From: an uncultured Eubacteriales bacterium
GTDB taxonomy: Bacteria > Bacillota > Clostridia > Christensenellales > Aristaeellaceae
Assembly (NCBI GenBank): GCA_902799045.1
Contig: CADBZH010000007.1
Location: forward strand, 1-51,583
DNA length: 51,583 bases
Reading direction: 5' to 3'
Shown: positions 49,881 through 51,583 of the stretch, piece by piece
How the letters are laid out: each line of letters opens with the position of its first letter
Position numbering within the stretch: the first letter of the stretch is position 1
The notes under the pieces: model-generated
Database searches by the model: none
Told to the model about the DNA's origin: nothing
What the model saw: the letters and a program-made list of their open reading frames with translations, nothing else
Position numbers and translations under genes: made by a program

Positions 49881-51583
49881 ATGAAAGATTATCAGGCCAA
49901 GAATATCCGCAACCTGACCATCGTCGGTCACGGCAGCGTCGGCAAGACCACGCTGGCCGAGGCGTTGCTGTTCACGGCGGGCGCCATCGATCGCCAGGGC
50001 CGCGTGGAGGACGGACAGGCCACCATGGACTATGATCCTGAGGAGGTCAAGCGCTCCATATCCATCTCCGCTGCCATGGCGCCGCTGGAGTGGAAGGATC
50101 GCAAGGTCAACCTGGTGGACATCCCCGGCTTCTTCGATTTCGCCGGCGAGCAGGTGGGCCCGATGACCGTGTGCGAAGGCGCGCTGATCGTGGTCGGCGC
50201 GGTTTCCGGCCTGGACGTGGGCGCGGAGAAGGCCTGGGCCATGTGCGACAAGACCCACTCCTCCCGCATGATCGTCGTCAACAAGATGGACCAGGAGAAC
50301 GCCAACTTCCAGAAGGCGCTGGGCTCCATCACCGATAAATACGGCAGCCACATCGCGCCCATCGAGCTGCCCATCATCGAAAACGGCAAGTTCGCCGGCG
50401 TGGTTTGCGTGCTGGAGAACAAGGCGTTCACCGGCGAGGGCAAGACCCTGAAGGCCATCGACATTCCCGCCAGCATGGCCGGCGAGGTCGAGGCCGCCCG
50501 CGAGGCCATCATGGAGGCCGCCGCCGGCGCCGAGGACGAGCTGATGGAGAAGTACTTCGAAAACGGCGAGCTGTCCCAGGAAGACATGATGCACGGCCTG
50601 CGCCAGGGCATCGTGGACGGCACCGTGGTGCCCGTGGTCTGCTGCTCCAGCGTCAGCCGCATCGGCATGGCCAAGCTCCTGGACAACATCATCGACCTGA
50701 TGCCCAGCCCGGCGGGCCAGGTGCTCGAGGGCACCAACCCCAAGACCGGCGAGGCCGTGCAGCGCGTCTGCGCCGACGACCAGCCCTTCTCCGCCCGCGT
50801 GTTCAAGACCATGGCGGACCCGTTCGTGGGCAAGCTGAGCCTGCTGAAGGTCACTAGCGGCACCCTGGACAGCGCCACCCAGCTGTACAACGTGAACGCC
50901 GAGAAGACCGAGAAGCCCGGCACCATCTACATCCTCAAGGGCAAGCAGCAGTCCACCACCCAGAAGGTGTGTGCGGGCGACCTGTGCGCGCTGGCGAAGC
51001 TGCAGTCCCTGGCCACCGGCAACACCCTGTGCGATCAGGCCAACCCGGTGCAGTTTGCCGACATGGAGTTCCCGGCCCCGAACATCTCCAAGGCCGTGTA
51101 CGCCAAGAAGGCCGGCGAGGAAGACAAGATCTTCTCCGGCCTGAACCGCTTGATGGAGGAAGACCCGACCATCAAGGTCGAGAAGAACGTGGAGACCGCC
51201 GAGAGCGTGCTCTCCGGCCTGGGCGAGATGTCCATCGACGTGGTGGCCGCCAAGCTGGCCAGCAAGTTCAAGGTGGAGTGCGACCTGCGCGATCCCAAGA
51301 TCCCGTACCGCGAGTCCATCCGCAAGCCCATCGACGTCCAGGGACGCCACAAGAAGCAGTCCGGCGGACACGGCCAGTTCGGCGATGTGTGGATCGAGTT
51401 CTCTCCCATCGGGGATACCAATATCCAGTTCGAATTTGAGGACGCGGTCGTCGGCGGCGCCGTTCCCCGCAACTTCATTCCCTCCGTTGAAAAGGGCCTG
51501 AGGGAGAACATCGTCAAGGGCGTTCTGGCCGGCTATCCCATGGTGGGCCTCCATGCCAAGCTGTACGACGGCTCCTATCACCC
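49881..51583 (+). CDS. Elongation factor G-like GTPase, EF-G2 type (3' part outside window)
   Basis: A translational GTPase paralogue; 567 codons are visible and the frame runs off the end. The G1 loop is GHGSVGKT instead of the AHIDAGKT of true EF-G, and G3 is DIPGFFDF instead of DTPGHVDF; NKMD is normal. Domain II, III (EEDPTIKVEKN) and the domain IV start (KKQSGGHGQFGDVWIEFSPI) are present, and it ends at LHAKLYDGSYH. This pattern matches the EF-G2 subgroup, whose role is poorly defined (a translocation or ribosome-related GTPase). It is not a tetracycline-protection protein by these motifs. GGGGGAAT precedes ATG 49881. Confidence 0.93.
   Translation, partial: MKDYQAKNIRNLTIVGHGSVGKTTLAEALLFTAGAIDRQGRVEDGQATMDYDPEEVKRSISISAAMAPLEWKDRKVNLVDIPGFFDFAGEQVGPMTVCEGALIVVGAVSGLDVGAEKAWAMCDKTHSSRMIVVNKMDQENANFQKALGSITDKYGSHIAPIELPIIENGKFAGVVCVLENKAFTGEGKTLKAIDIPASMAGEVEAAREAIMEAAAGAEDELMEKYFENGELSQEDMMHGLRQGIVDGTVVPVVCCSSVSRIGMAKLLDNIIDLMPSPAGQVLEGTNPKTGEAVQRVCADDQPFSARVFKTMADPFVGKLSLLKVTSGTLDSATQLYNVNAEKTEKPGTIYILKGKQQSTTQKVCAGDLCALAKLQSLATGNTLCDQANPVQFADMEFPAPNISKAVYAKKAGEEDKIFSGLNRLMEEDPTIKVEKNVETAESVLSGLGEMSIDVVAAKLASKFKVECDLRDPKIPYRESIRKPIDVQGRHKKQSGGHGQFGDVWIEFSPIGDTNIQFEFEDAVVGGAVPRNFIPSVEKGLRENIVKGVLAGYPMVGLHAKLYDGSYH

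Noticed and set aside
49881-51583. Tetracycline-resistance ribosomal protection protein
   Set aside because: TetM-type proteins keep AHVDAGKT and DTPGH; this has the EF-G2 pattern instead.

Overview
The window is about 51.6 kb of chromosome from a high-G+C member of the Bacillota (Clostridia type). The evidence is a Gram-positive PolC-type replicase, the blocks infB-rbfA-nrnA-truB-ribF-rpsO-pnp and frr-uppS-cdsA-dxr-rseP-ispG-polC, a type III glutamine synthetase, and many short palindromic intergenic repeats of the kind common in gut Clostridia. The exact lineage is an inference; no rRNA gene is present. Both ends cut genes: infB (5' part missing) on the left and an EF-G-like GTPase (3' part missing) on the right.

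Layout. 1-13.5 kb (+): translation and RNA block infB, rbfA, nrnA, truB, ribF, then rpsO, pnp, a Nudix hydrolase, two GNAT proteins and an M16 peptidase. It is interrupted at 5.19-7.08 kb by a two-gene, visibly AT-richer cassette (a PD-(D/E)XK nuclease-like protein plus an unknown protein with a Tudor-like segment). The cassette lies exactly where the riboflavin kinase half of ribF should be. 13.5-18.4 kb: metal homeostasis region with an HPr-like protein lacking the active-site His (-), an ArsR/SmtB repressor with consensus promoter and operator, a free HMA metallochaperone-like protein, a P1B-type ATPase, and a CDF transporter behind a recognisable NiCo (czcD) riboswitch. 18.6-25 kb: a secreted glycine/proline-rich beta-helix protein (+), then esterase, CstA and MATE genes and a XRE regulator (-). 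25-27.8 kb: divergent pyk and gpsA, and tRNA-Ala(GGC). 27.9-39.3 kb (-): polC, ispG, rseP, dxr, cdsA, uppS and frr with two GNAT genes between them. These serve replication, isoprenoid synthesis by the MEP pathway and lipid-carrier/phospholipid synthesis. 39.5-43 kb (+): CapA-like protein, UDP-glucose dehydrogenase and UDP-glucuronate epimerase. 43.4-46.7 kb (-): miaA, a TA-flanked MITE and glutamine synthetase III. 46.8-47.7 kb: a divergent RHH regulator/SLOG protein pair around direct repeats. 47.8-49.7 kb (-): a phosphoribosyltransferase and a secreted CAP-domain protein. 49.9 kb to the end: EF-G2-like GTPase.

The intergenic spaces are unusually rich in dispersed palindromic repeats. At least five families are seen, several with multiple copies. 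One chain of consecutive perfect stem-loops fills the rpsO-pnp gap. The best candidate for an undescribed system is the two-gene nuclease/Tudor cassette and its junction with the truncated ribF. The RHH/SLOG pair is second. Functions are inferred from motifs read by eye; no database search was run.
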